From: Opisthocomus hoazin
Taxonomy: Eukaryota; Chordata; Aves; Opisthocomiformes; Opisthocomidae
NCBI RefSeq assembly: GCF_030867145.1
Contig: NC_134420.1
Location: 9,567,323 to 9,631,322, forward strand
Direction of reading: 5' to 3'
DNA: 64,000 nucleotides
Each line of letters opens with the position of its first letter. Position 1 is the first letter of the stretch. The translations under genes and the position numbers were made by a program. Shown in pieces: positions 26,786 to 38,745 of the stretch. Below the pieces are notes generated by a model. That model had not been told where the DNA came from. It saw only the letters and a program-made list of their open reading frames with translations, and searched no databases.

Positions 26786-28721
26786 CTAAATATATATATG
26801 TTGTACCAAGAGGCCTGGAGGCATTGGGCAGTAAAAGTAGTACTCAAGCAGCTGAAATTGTCTCCATAAATACACTAGAAGCCAAGCAAGGGGATCCATT
26901 GCAAATAATATTTACTATAAACTCAGCAGAGCTGACACAAGTCAAGTGAAAACAGAAAATGAGATATGGTCACAATAGTCTCTAAGTTTCGTTTCTACGA
27001 ATACATCAATTCAGAAAAGTCTCAAGAGGCTTCTCAAACAAATGCAGACTACAATTGATTCCCATTTTTGGTGAACAATAGCAAGACTCAATACCATAGT
27101 TTCAGCCCAAGAACAACTGATGGCAGTTGAAAAATATTTGAGAACGCTTTATCATGTCTCTACCATTTCACAGATATGGAAACTAAAACTCAAAGGCATC
27201 AAAGTTAGGCACAGAGAAATTAATCTGTAATTAAAGAAAGCGAAATTTATATGCACTAACGAAAGTCTGCAAAACAGGGTTTAAAAAAGTTTTGAGTGCT
27301 ATGCAGGCTGCCCGGGCCTTCATTTTACCCAAGTCACTACAGTGTGAACATAAAATAAAGAATTTCTGAGTCCCAGCACCCTTATTTCTTTCACAAAGGG
27401 AAGCTGCTCCTTATTATAATTTATATTGATTTGATTTGTATTCTTGTAGAGGAACAGCACAGTGGCAGGAAAGCAAATGGTATAATTTTTCACAGAAGAA
27501 ACTAACAAAGTTACAGAAAGCCAATGTTCTGTTCCATTGAAGCCTCCATATGCCTGTCTAACCCAGCCACATTTCTGAGGTTAAATGATGCAAAGATAAA
27601 AAGCTGACTTTGTGAAACAAAGGTAAATAGCAACCCAGATGCTCTCATTCATATTCTGAAGTTATTGCCATCAGCTCTGTGACCAACACATTTCACAGCT
27701 TGTGAATTTGCAACAATCATAAATTAAGGCAGTAAGAGAAGACCAAGTATAGTCCTATAAACCTTTGACAGGGTTTGCTTTATTTGTATTCCAGTTGGGG
27801 ACCCTACCAGTGCTCTAGAGTTTATGAAGTATTGGAATCCAGTAGAATCCAGTCCTCAAATCATTCATTTTCTGTTTCTGATGGCCTGGATTGTAACTAT
27901 GTACTTGCACTGCTTCACAAGTTCACATACAATGTAAAGAACTATGATTTATTCTTTGCCCTTCTTCCAAGCAGAACTAGGACCATCAGGTGCAAAAAAC
28001 TGTGCAAACTTAACATAAAACAAGATTGTGTCTCCAAGGAAGTGGAATAACCTTTCCTTTTCAGAGGCTTTGTTTAGCCCTCTTGGTTATCACATAAGAG
28101 CAAAGTAATAAAAAATGAATCTGGGAAAAAAGTGTGTAAGGTCACTGAATTTGGTTCTGAAGGCATAGCCAACTATATATAACACATAAGTGTTAAATTA
28201 ATAAACAGATTCCTTCCTAAAGGAGCTTGTCCTTCTAGGTGAGATGTACCGATGAGATGTGGGAAGTAGAACCTTGTAATGTTGCTCCATAAACATTATT
28301 CCCTATTGTGTAGTAAGTAATATGCAACACCCTTGACTTTCTAGAATCCAGAATTTACACTTATCCTATGTTCACTTCACAGAAGTTTTTTTCTAGGAAA
28401 GGTTATATTTAATGATGTTAAACTGCATTGAAAATATTTGTGACATCTGTCAAATTCATTTTAAAAAAATTCATTAGGGTCAGTGTAACTGCAATAAATA
28501 CAAAATTAATAGCAAGGGGTTTCTTTTAAGGTTACATTAAAACAACATTTGGGATCTGTCTGAATCTGACAAAATCCAGGGAACTAGCTACAGCCACAAT
28601 TTGTCCATAATTTCTTTCTGCTTAAATGAGAAAGGCGCTAAACAATCCATATTTTTTATTCACAGTACTCCATGTGCTGGAGTAGAGGAAGAGGTCTCAG
28701 AATTAAACTCGGGAGAATAAA

Positions 28722-28882
28722 ACCCGGGGAGGCTGTGGAGTCTGTCTGTCTGGAGATATTCAAGACCCGCCTGGACAAGGTCCTGTGCAGCCTGCTCTAA
28801 GTGACCCTGCTTCGGCAGGAGGGTTGGACTAGATGACCCACAGAGGTCCCTTCCAACCCCTACCATTCTGTGATTCTCTGAT
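28722..28882 (+). mobile_element. CR1 LINE fragment, 3' end, plus strand
   Basis: Contains GGAGATATTCAAGACCCGCC, then GTTGGACTAGATGACC and GAGGTCCCTTCCAACCCC, ending CCATTCTGTGATTCTCTGAT. These are the landmark blocks of the CR1 3' end in sense orientation. The 5' edge is uncertain. It abuts an exon-like open segment on the opposite strand (28886-29122). Confidence 0.92.
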
Positions 28883-28885
28883 CCT

Positions 28886-29122
28886 CAGTTCAGGCAGTTC
28901 AGCTTCGTTTGGCTTATGGCTCTCCTTGGGCAAGTTACTAACTATTTTGATCCCTTTTCGTAAATTCTGGAAAACTACATTTAATTCTTCCTGCAGCTGC
29001 CGTGAGGCAGAGTTGTCATCCATTAATTGTATAAAATGCTCTAAGCTTTCTGCATGGAAGGTGATACACCATGGCAAAATGCTATAGTTCTCTGTACCGC
29101 TAGCAGTGCCTACTGGAGCATG
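28886..29122 (-). other. Exon-like open segment with protein-like translation, unidentified
   Basis: Read on the minus strand, an acceptor-like TTTGTTTCAG precedes about 79 stop-free codons starting HAPVGTASGTENYS. The centre, SLEHFIQLMDDNSASRQLQE followed by ELNVVFQNLRKGIKIVSNLP, looks like an amphipathic helix of a genuine protein. The frame then runs into the antisense of the CR1 fragment and stops there. I do not recognise a family and see no partner exon in compatible phase. It may be a decayed or novel exon, a retrocopy fragment, or chance. Confidence 0.22.
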
Positions 29123-30173
29123 CTGAAACAAAGTTTTAAATTTAAGTCTCACTTTCCTGAGTCCACTCCTTGTTTCCTTTTCTGCATTCCCTATTTTCCC
29201 CTCACGGCACTACGTCTTAGAAACACACCTTCTCTTGGTTCAGAGAAAAGGACACCACAAAATTTGGACCTCTGCACTGCAACAATCCAGGTCACTGGAA
29301 AACGACATTTTCCCTTCAGTGAATTTCTGTATGCTCTGTTCAAAATATAAAAAGCCAGAGCCAAATTACATCACATGAAATCTGGGATAGTTTTGAAATT
29401 TGCCAAATCAATTACTTAACCTAAAAAAGCTCTAATGCACAGTTTTAATTCGGAATGTATGTGCCAAGTACTGCTCACAGCTCAATATTCTGAAAACAAC
29501 ATGCCAGTGACTTCAAGGATATATGACTGAATCCTGTATCTCTTAGCTAAATTGAAAACAGACAGGTAAAATCCTTTTTTCCGAATCTCCATCTGAGTCT
29601 TTCCCCGGTTATACACAAGAAGCCATTCTCACAAGGCTTTTAAGTACATCTTAAAATTGCATTTTTGTTACTTAGATCTGAGTGACAAGAAAGATGAATC
29701 ATGTCTCAGAATTTATTCAGCATTGCTAATTAAACTCATTCCTTGAGGCCTGGGAAGCACTAAACCACTGGAGTGTAACAGTGAAAATTAGTGATTTGAA
29801 TAGAAGAATCAGGAACTTTGGAAAAGAAAACATTACCCATCGGTGGAGCTCACAAAATAGCCCCTTACAGAAACCAAATAAGATTAATGAAGGTGAAGTC
29901 AAGAATAACAACAGCTTTTAGAAGTCCTCACGTCTTATTTTCAAAAGAGAACAACATAAAATACACCCTTTGCCACTAAAAACCTTTACCATGCACATAC
30001 ACATTTAAAACAAAAATATGGAAGCAAGTTTTATAGACCTCAACTTACTATATTGTACAGTAAAAAAAAATTCTTCACCAAAAATTTACAAACATTTAAA
30101 AATGAAATTAGCCTTCAAGTATTTCCAAGTATTTGGGTCCAAATTCTGTCCCCTCAAATTTTGTCATACTTAC

Positions 30174-30266
30174 TTAAAGCTATTAATGTAGATGTTTCAG
30201 TGCTACCAGTAATGTTTACATTCAGTGGAAGAACTATCTGTCCTTCCCAAGTTCCTGCTGAAGAGC
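30174..30266 (-). other. Possible small exon with strong donor, unidentified
   Basis: On the minus strand, GGTCTCCAG could serve as acceptor and TTTAA|gtaagtat as a near-consensus donor for a 93-nt exon. One frame is open (SSAGTWEGQIVLPLNVNITG and on). Its end phase does not fit the open frame of the segment at 28886-29122 directly. Weak. Confidence 0.12.
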
Positions 30267-33200
30267 CTGGAGACCGGCAAATACAGAACACAGCCCTTGA
30301 GGGCTCTGCTCTTCCACTTTGCAACAAATGAAGCACAGATATGACAATAAAAATAGCACCACCTTTCAGCATAATGTGGAGGCATGAGTGGCTATTGCAT
30401 CTGGAAATCCGTGCTAAAGACAGCAAAGAGGAAGCCTTCAAAATCAGAAATCATAGCTGAAATGTTGGATTTAATTCAAGGGTTATTCTCCTGTTAGGAA
30501 TATCTCAGGGACCGCAAGATGCTGCTAGTCAGCTGGGTCAGGTGTATCTCACCTGCACACAAGACCAGGACTTCTGGTAATGGCAGCTAAGCTTAGACCT
30601 CAGCGGGACCAAGAACTGCACAGCAATAGTTGCCACGGAAGCCTCTTGCAGATTGCCATGACCCCCAGCCTGCTGTGTGCCATTCAGAATCTGGCACTTG
30701 CCTCTGGTACTTGTGGCCTCACTTTTCAGGGCAAAGACCTTCTAGGGCAACACCAGAATTCTAAAATAGCCAGCTCCTCCTGTAAGTTGGCCGTGGGAGA
30801 CTGTGATAACTTAGTGCAGTGCCATGCTGTGACCCCTGGTGTCACTCTCAAATCATGCTGGAACATTCGCGCAAATGTAAATCCCACTGATGTCAGAAGG
30901 CAGCTATGAGGAAACCTCAGTCGTCACTGGTGAGTATGGAGTTGAACCACTATAACTGTAAAAGTGGGGTTAGAGATGCCCTCTTCTTCACTAAAGAATT
31001 AATATATAAATGCGTACATAAATGGCTGTAGCACAGACACATCTAATATAAACGACATTCCAGGATTTTACAACTTGCCTGTAAACATCTGCTTCAACGA
31101 AGATGGGATACAAAACCCCAGTCTGCTATTGTGTTCCTTTAAAAAAAGAGGGGAAAAGAACTACATGATTTTTTAGAGTAACAAACAGACATCCTAGGTG
31201 CTTTCATCCAGTTGGCTACATTATTCTGGTTTTTATAATGCGATATTGGGGCTACAGTGTGTTCTGACACAGCCCATCTAGCAAGTACTTGCAGCTTGCC
31301 TAACATTTCCAAGAGTAGACACGCAACAGCAAACATGGTGCCCACAACCTACCCTCAGAGCGAAATGCAACTTTGCCAACAGCAGGGCCAATCAACTATT
31401 GGCCAAGGGTTGTAGCCAGTTATAGGTGACACTCTCTTGGACAAACCCATCTAATTTGTGATTCATCCAATGTCTGATAAATATTATGCTCCTTCTTACA
31501 GGAGTTTTTCGGATCTGGAGTCCTCAGCAACAGCAGAGCCTCCCTCCAGCTGCCAGCTGTTCTGCATACACAGGCATCTAGTCTTTTCACTATACATATA
31601 TGAATCTATACAGTCAGAAGCCTATTACTACAACCCATCTCTAAGAACAAAAAAAAAGCCTGTTTTGTTTTATAAAAAGGGTTTCCAGCTTACCAACAGG
31701 GCTCAGCTTCTAGACATAAAACCACACGGATATATGAAACCACAATACAAAACCCATCACCTTCATGACAAGAATATTGTAGCAATAAAAGTGCATCAGC
31801 TCTTGAAATCCTGCACTGTTTGGTGATCTGCTCCAGTGAGGTTCTGCAGAGATCCATTACCTCTAGAGGCTATGGTCTGGACCAAGCAGCAACACAGAGA
31901 AACATGATCTCTGTCAGCCTTCACATGACACTTACAAAACGAACACACAGCGCAACGTAACTGACTACTCTTGTTCAAAACCATCAGATGACCGAATGTG
32001 CACAGCTGTATAATTACTCTTTAAGCAGATAGTTTTCTTGGTGATTTGGAAAAGTGGGAGAACCCCACTCCATCAATACACACTAGGCAACTGACACAAA
32101 ATCCAGCCAAATGCTAACAGGAATTAAAACAATAAAACTAGCTATTTCCATTAAAGCTCTCTTTGAGTGCAGAATTCTTAGTTGGTAAGAACATCACTAC
32201 TTCTGGTGTTTATATTCAACGTTATTCCCCAAAGCAACATTCAAAGCTATTCCCCACTGCAAATTACCTCTGACCAGTGGTTTTCCAGTGAAAAATGTTC
32301 ACTTTTGAGAATGCTAGGTTAATATAATGAATATGAGATTTGAAACGAAAACATCAATTGGAACTAAACTTCTGAAACTGTCCAGTAGCATTGCTCAGCA
32401 TCTAGTCTTACTAGAAACAATACCAAGCTCAGCAGCAGCAACAACTAAGCAAAGTTTTCCTTGAAGATGAACGGTCAAAGCTACACATAATTGTTCTAGT
32501 ATTGCTTACCTCTCAGTAGAGTGAGAAATTTCTGTTTGCTCGCTTTGTCACTTGGCATTTGTTGTACATTGGACAACTGACTGAAGAGGTATCTGTACAT
32601 TTATGCTCACTAAAGATACCAGACCTTTAATTTAGAGGCCAACTTGGGCTTCTTTTTAAATATGGGGCTTTAATGTTCAAACGCCAGATCTGAACTTCAT
32701 ATTAAGGAACACAGTTATAAAACCTGCCACATGGCAAAAGTGCCAGTGCTGCTTCTTCCCATATTTCTGCACTGCGTCCTGTCCCATCATATTTTTTCAG
32801 ATGAAAAATTTTTTTATAATATCTTAACTTTCAGTATTGCATACAATAATCCACAAACAAATCTGCTTAAATCAGAGGACCATAAATTCACAAATAGTGT
32901 GAGACATGGTTTTAGGAATGTGTGTCAGACTGTGTCAGTATTATAATATGCAGCACTAATAACTAACCTGCACATTTTCTGTGGCATGCTCAACATTAGT
33001 CAACCTGCCCTTTCATTGAGCTGAAGGTAAGGTAGACATTTTTAGGTGGACAATTAACAAAAGTAAAATGAGTTGACCCTAGCATCAATTTCTCTTCATC
33101 AACTATGTTTCTCTGACTGGAACCCATGCAGACATCTACACTAAACGACAAGAGGAATCTTATCCTCAATATATGAACATGAAGCGTTTCTTTCTCTGGG

Positions 33201-36200
33201 ATCCAAGTTCGTACTTCTATTAACTGAGATTCATTGCATAGCCTTATTAAAGTTCCGCTAGAAGGCTACTATAGTCCTTAATTGTATTAATTTTAGGATA
33301 TGCTTTTTAGAAGTGTTTTAGAAAAGTGGAGCCACTTTCTCTGTTTTGAGGTTTTTGGGAGCTTTGTTGTTTGGAATTCTTCACAGGTGATTGAAGAAGT
33401 GAAATACTGTAAAATCCAGCAGAGCTGTAAAACATTACAGGGTTGTAAGTTCTGATCAGTTCCCACTCTTCCAAACATGCAGCAGGAAGGAGTACTGAGA
33501 AGGGATTACGGAGAGGTTAGTTAAAGAATTAACAGTATATAAAACACCGTCTGATTAGAGGTATCATGTTCAAATAGTTACCTAAACCTGCTGCTTTTTC
33601 AGTAAGTTTAGACCTTGCTGTGATAACATGGCAGTAGACAAAAGCTTGCACTCAGCTGTAAATGTGAAAGCACAAACTTTTTTGACAGTGTCAAATTCAT
33701 GCGGTTTCCTGAAGATATTTATCAGACAGGAAGGACAATAGGATAGAGTAAACTTAAAAACAACAAAAGAATAACATGTAAGGTAGTAACTATGCCTAAG
33801 TTATGGAAATAAAATACAGCTCTTAAAGAACTGAGATTTATCACAAAAGTTGACTCTACATGGTAATTATACATTATTTATTTGAAATACATAGCTCATA
33901 TAATTATACACCGTAACTAAAAAAAAAAATTACAAAAACTAGCAGTGCATTTAAATGGTTAAGAAACTTCTGAACTGCTCTTTTTCCTAAGAAAAGATGT
34001 TCTTAGGTTGCAGCTACCCTGAAAAAATAGCTTTAAAGCATTTGAGTACCTTTAAAGAAAGTATTTCTAGCTCAGCAGTACATTAGTATGTCCTTGAGGA
34101 CAGAGCAAGACAAATACATATCACATATCACTGTGCTCTTAGAATTAACAGCAAGGGAGAACAACAATGATAGTGTAACTCCTAAGAAAGAGGGATTCTT
34201 CAGAAATGGAAAGGTGCACTGTTTGAGAGATGCTCTGCTCTCTTGTGAGACTTCTATACAATAGTAGCATGCTGCACTGCTGGTACCTTAGAGAGGGATA
34301 TATCCTTCAAAGCTTTCCTTTGAGACAACTTTTGGGACCTTTTCTCACAAAGAGGGTCAGAGCCACAGACAAAAGATTAGATGTATGAAAAGATTTCTTG
34401 AAGAGGAGAGACAGTTGTGAAGAGGACCATACAGCTTAAATTATGGAGTAAGAGGGTATTCAGCAGATGCATATTAAAGAAAGAAAGATACAGGGAAAAC
34501 AGGCACTCTGTATTCAGTCCGTATTCTAACTGACTTTTAAGGAAACTAAAATGTAACAGCACATAATTAACTAGTGGAACCTCTGGCTTTACTAAGCTTG
34601 GAAAAGGAATTCAAAACATTGTAAAGACATGCTTCCCATTCATTTTAGAACAGATATTTCTTAATACTTCTCACATAACACCTTCCACTTTTTAATAAAA
34701 TTATAATTGAAAGCACTATAAAAGCTACAGATCTCTTACCATTATGATTTGGTAATCAAAGACAGAGTATAAAAACATTCTGTGTTTTATTAGAGAAGGA
34801 AATTATGTTTACATTTCATGGCATGTCAAACAGTGGCTGAGAAGGGACGAGGAAGAATCTTTCCACTCCTTTTCCCCTGCCTTCCCTGGACAACTTGTTC
34901 TGACAGCCTGTTCTGGAGTTCCATCCATCATCCTCCAAATCACCCTCCAACAGCCAAGATCTGATGCAGCATACCAAACTGCATGACACGTTACGACACA
35001 CTCCTACATGACCACGCTAAGGCACTTGCAAACTTGCATGCACTTACAGAACTCATTAATAAAGTTTTCTTTAGAGACATCCTCTTCAAATTTAAGATTC
35101 CACACGCTGCTTACAGTGTAGATGGTCACCAGAATGGAATTTAACTATCTTAGCCATTTGAAAAATATTGCCATATCTCGGACATTTAACAAGGTTTCTC
35201 CAGATTTTATATGGGTCAAAGGGAGGGAAAATGCTTCTAAGATACTTTTAAGATAATGCTTCCATTCCACTTGGAAAGGAAATTGCCTTTTTGACACCTA
35301 AAGCCACCAAGTTCTTGATCTGCTTTTCTTCAGGTAGAGAACCCATTAAGTGATGAACAACTTCTGAAAGAGGGTTATGCACTCTTTACGCTTTAAGCAC
35401 ATAGCCTCAGATTCTTCCAGCTACTTTGAATGTTTTTGACATGTGAATCAGCCACGGGCCCTTGACTGCAAGAACTACAGAGTACAGTACTGAGAGGTAA
35501 AGGCAAAGCATGCTGAACTCATGTGACTCAGTTTGTGGATGTGGGGGCATTACTCTGGCACTTGAGGGAGTTGTTAGAGAATTCTGTGGTATTTTTCAGG
35601 ATGCTTTGAAGAGCACATGGAACAAAAGCCCGCAAATTTCAGGTAAGTATCATTCTCCTGAGATTCATTTAAAAAAAAAAAAAATCAGAACTTCCCATCT
35701 TGCCTGCTCTAACAGCAACATTTTCTCTAAGGTCATCACCAGATGAAAAGAAAGTTTTGTTTACCTTTCAGTCTACTCAGACAAGATAGATTTTGTTTTG
35801 GGAAGATGTTTGGTTTGTAATGTAAAGTGCTCATTGAAAGATGTTTATGTTTTCTCTGTATGTAAGGTTTTCCAGAGTCTGTGGTGGTGTCATAACATGT
35901 ATTTCATAGCATACTCATACAAGAGTAGGCTGTTTACATTACTACGCAAGACCCTGTAACTACAATAAAAGCTGCAAAAAAAGCAATGCTAGCCATAGTG
36001 CAGCAAGGCTTGCGTTCTGATAATGCTAACTCGGCATTAAACACTTACTCTGTGTGTAACTTGGAAAAAGGCTCTTCCCCAAAATTACAACTAAACTTCA
36101 TTCTTTTCACGCTTTTTTGCCACAAGAGAGAAAAGAAAAGGTTGATAGGAATAAAGACATGTTTAGATAGCATGTATTCTTTGACTAAAAGTCTAACTTC

Positions 36201-36527
36201 TCAGTTACAAAGGAAGCACGGAACACTCTTTAACTTTGTATTTTCATCACTGATTCAAAAAGTTAGAAAAAGATAATTCCTAAATGAACTGAAAAAAGCG
36301 AATTTCCTAAAACACAGTGCAGGAATGATATTTTTATCAAAATGAAGTCTATAGCAAAAGGAGTAAAATTCTCCTCTTAAAAACTCAAGCATCAAGTTCT
36401 TTCTCAGAAGTTCAGACTAACTTCCCCATACATTCTTCTACTTATAAGACTGATACTTAATAAACCGTATTAATTTGTTTATGTCCAGAGACCTAGAAAT
36501 GCCAAGCTCATTTGCTTTGTGTATACA

Positions 36528-36574
36528 CATTTACTAGAACAGAAATCCAGGCTCCATTTACCAGAACAGAAATC
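36528..36574. repeat. Two-copy tandem duplication, 27-bp period
   Basis: CATTTACTAGAACAGAAATC (36528-36547) recurs as CATTTACCAGAACAGAAATC (36555-36574), 19 of 20 positions equal. A small local duplication. Confidence 0.7.
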
Positions 36575-37976
36575 ACTTTTTCTTATTACAGTGCAGCATG
36601 CTGGTTGTTGTATTGGTTGCCATTACTACATGAGAAATAAAGTAATTTCTTATATTATTCCTGCCCAAACTCATTGTATTGTAGTTCTACAATACCTGAA
36701 GCATGAATATACAATATTGCTTTTAAGTATCTACATTGGTTGAAGAGCTTGGTGATTTCTGGAGGAAATGTGGCAATAGAAAGACCAGAAGGATAACAAA
36801 AAAATCTGTAATTAAAATGACATTTTGTAGAGCATGTGACAGAAATCACACAAAAATCATTCCACAGAAATGCTAAAAAACTCTGAGATATAACTAAGTC
36901 ACTTAGATGCAGTTTTAGTTTAAATGTGGACTTGCATATGATATAGGTGATCATCTATCTATGCACCCCCCCCCGAAAATCTGTAGATAAGGTACAGAAA
37001 TGATAACTATCATTGGATAAAACCCACTACAGATTAATGAAAAAATCTGAACAAATCATGAACTGCCCAAGAAAGGGTACACAGTTCTGACAGTTCCCTT
37101 AGTACAGATGGTGGGAGTAAAACATATCCACATGATAATCACATCCTTACCAAAATTGAAAACGTATGTGAAAGTCATGGTGGTCTTGCAAAAATATAAA
37201 CTCATAAACGATTTCTTGATTTGGTGTCATCATTCATTTCTTCCATTTGAAAAATCAGTTTTAGTAGGACGTACAAAGATTGATGGCTTTTTCATAAAAG
37301 GACATTTTATGAAATAGTGAAATGTAGCATATTTCTACCTGATAAATGCAGAGACCTGTAAACTTTGAACCCACGCTGGCCTTTGTTGCTCATGACCCTG
37401 TTTAAGTGATTTATTTTCTTTTAACAACTGCAGTCTGCAGGAGGTAGAATATACTGTGTATATCTTTAATCCTGTTGAAAATTGAACAGTTTAAACAGAA
37501 CGGCTGACATTAGAAGACCTATTACTGAAAAGCCATATTATCTTCATTTCAGTATCCCTTTTAGGAGCAATATTTATTGTTGGAGTAAATATGCAATCTA
37601 TAAAAACTGTCTGGTAGGCTGCTGCAGAGCAATGGAGGAGTTGGCATCCTTGGCCCCGCATCAGGGTATCTGGTGGACTGCATCGAAGCTGGATACTCTG
37701 GAAACCTAGCATGTGTCAAGGTATAAAATCAGGAAATTTGCCTGTGGTCTGCAAGAACATCTTGAGGGAACTGAACACTCCCTACCCTTATGAAACATTT
37801 GGATGTCAAAGATTTAGCAAATTCCAAGGAAATAATACTCTGCTAGTATTTTTCTGCCAGGCTCTCAATACAATGGCAGCTTTATCTTTCACTCAAACGA
37901 ATTCAGTTTCTTCCTTGCCCTCCCTTCACTGCTTTTTATTTATATTTTGTTAATGTGCAACAAAGTCAAAGTGCAC

Positions 37977-38011
37977 CACAATCATACTTGCTACTCCTTG
38001 GTATGATTGTG
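37977..38011. repeat. Perfect 11-bp inverted repeat with 13-nt loop
   Basis: CACAATCATAC (37977-37987) and GTATGATTGTG (38001-38011) are exact reverse complements around a 13-nt loop. Too short for a typical pre-miRNA; could be a hairpin or a dyad binding site. Confidence 0.7.
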
Positions 38012-38659
38012 ACCATGGAAGTTAAGCAGATCAGTCCTCTTACATGTGCGCTGAGAAATCATCTCAAATCCAAAAACATTTTCCATACAGAGAGTCCAAC
38101 TCTGTTTCACAACAGTGGGGACTCATGTTAGGTAGTTTCCCCAGTAGCATGCCACGCTACTGCTCTAATAGTCTTCATTAAATGACTGGCCTATAAAATC
38201 TTAGCAGGCTTTAATATGTGTCTCTGCACTATCACATAGTGCCCAAAGTTCCATCTTATAAAATGAAATTGAGATGACCAGTGAAATGAATTATGCTTTT
38301 TTAGTTCTGTTTTGAAGTTGCTCATTCATGAAACAAGTTTCTTGGGCTAAGCAAATTCCATATTTGTGAAACATCTCATGAATATACGGTGCTGTAGTAA
38401 AAATAATAAATGTTTAAAGCTCCTCTATTTTTCTTCACTCTTCATTATTAGAGATAAATCTTATGAAGCAGATAAAAGTATTCCAATTAATTCCTCCTGA
38501 ACGGAGACAGTATGTACTATTCTTTTCAATACAAGAGAAACTGGCTTTGACCAGAGTGGCAACAACAGGCAAACTGATTTTATAGTTTTGATTTATTGAA
38601 TATTAGGAAATAGACTTTTTTAATAACAACTCCATTTAAGTATTCATTAAAATGGAATT

Positions 38660-38745
38660 AGTACAAGCAGGGCCAGATTCTGATATCCATATTCTTGTCA
38701 GACAGCATTTTATTACAGAAAAGTCTCACTGACATCAGTGGGATT
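38660..38745. repeat. Possible relic of an old amniote palindromic repeat
   Basis: AGGGCCAGATTCTGAT, then further on GTCTCACTGACATCAGTGGG, resembles an old dispersed element in reptiles and birds in which a 'GGCCAGATTCTGAT' block is followed by 'CACTGACTTCAGTGGG'. Diverged and short; family not named. Confidence 0.35.

Larger units (their letters stand above)
19999..28721. other. AT-rich intergenic DNA between the two CR1 fragments
   Basis: Nothing gene-like is supported except the exon-like minus-strand segment at 26527-26785. Contains the 20611-20639 hairpin, the T14-G8 tract, the 24141-24350 motif cluster and the 24699-24715 palindrome. Confidence 0.55.

Noticed and set aside
31458-31826. 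122-codon plus-strand frame
   Set aside because: No family resemblance and low-complexity Lys/Tyr stretches from AT-rich DNA.
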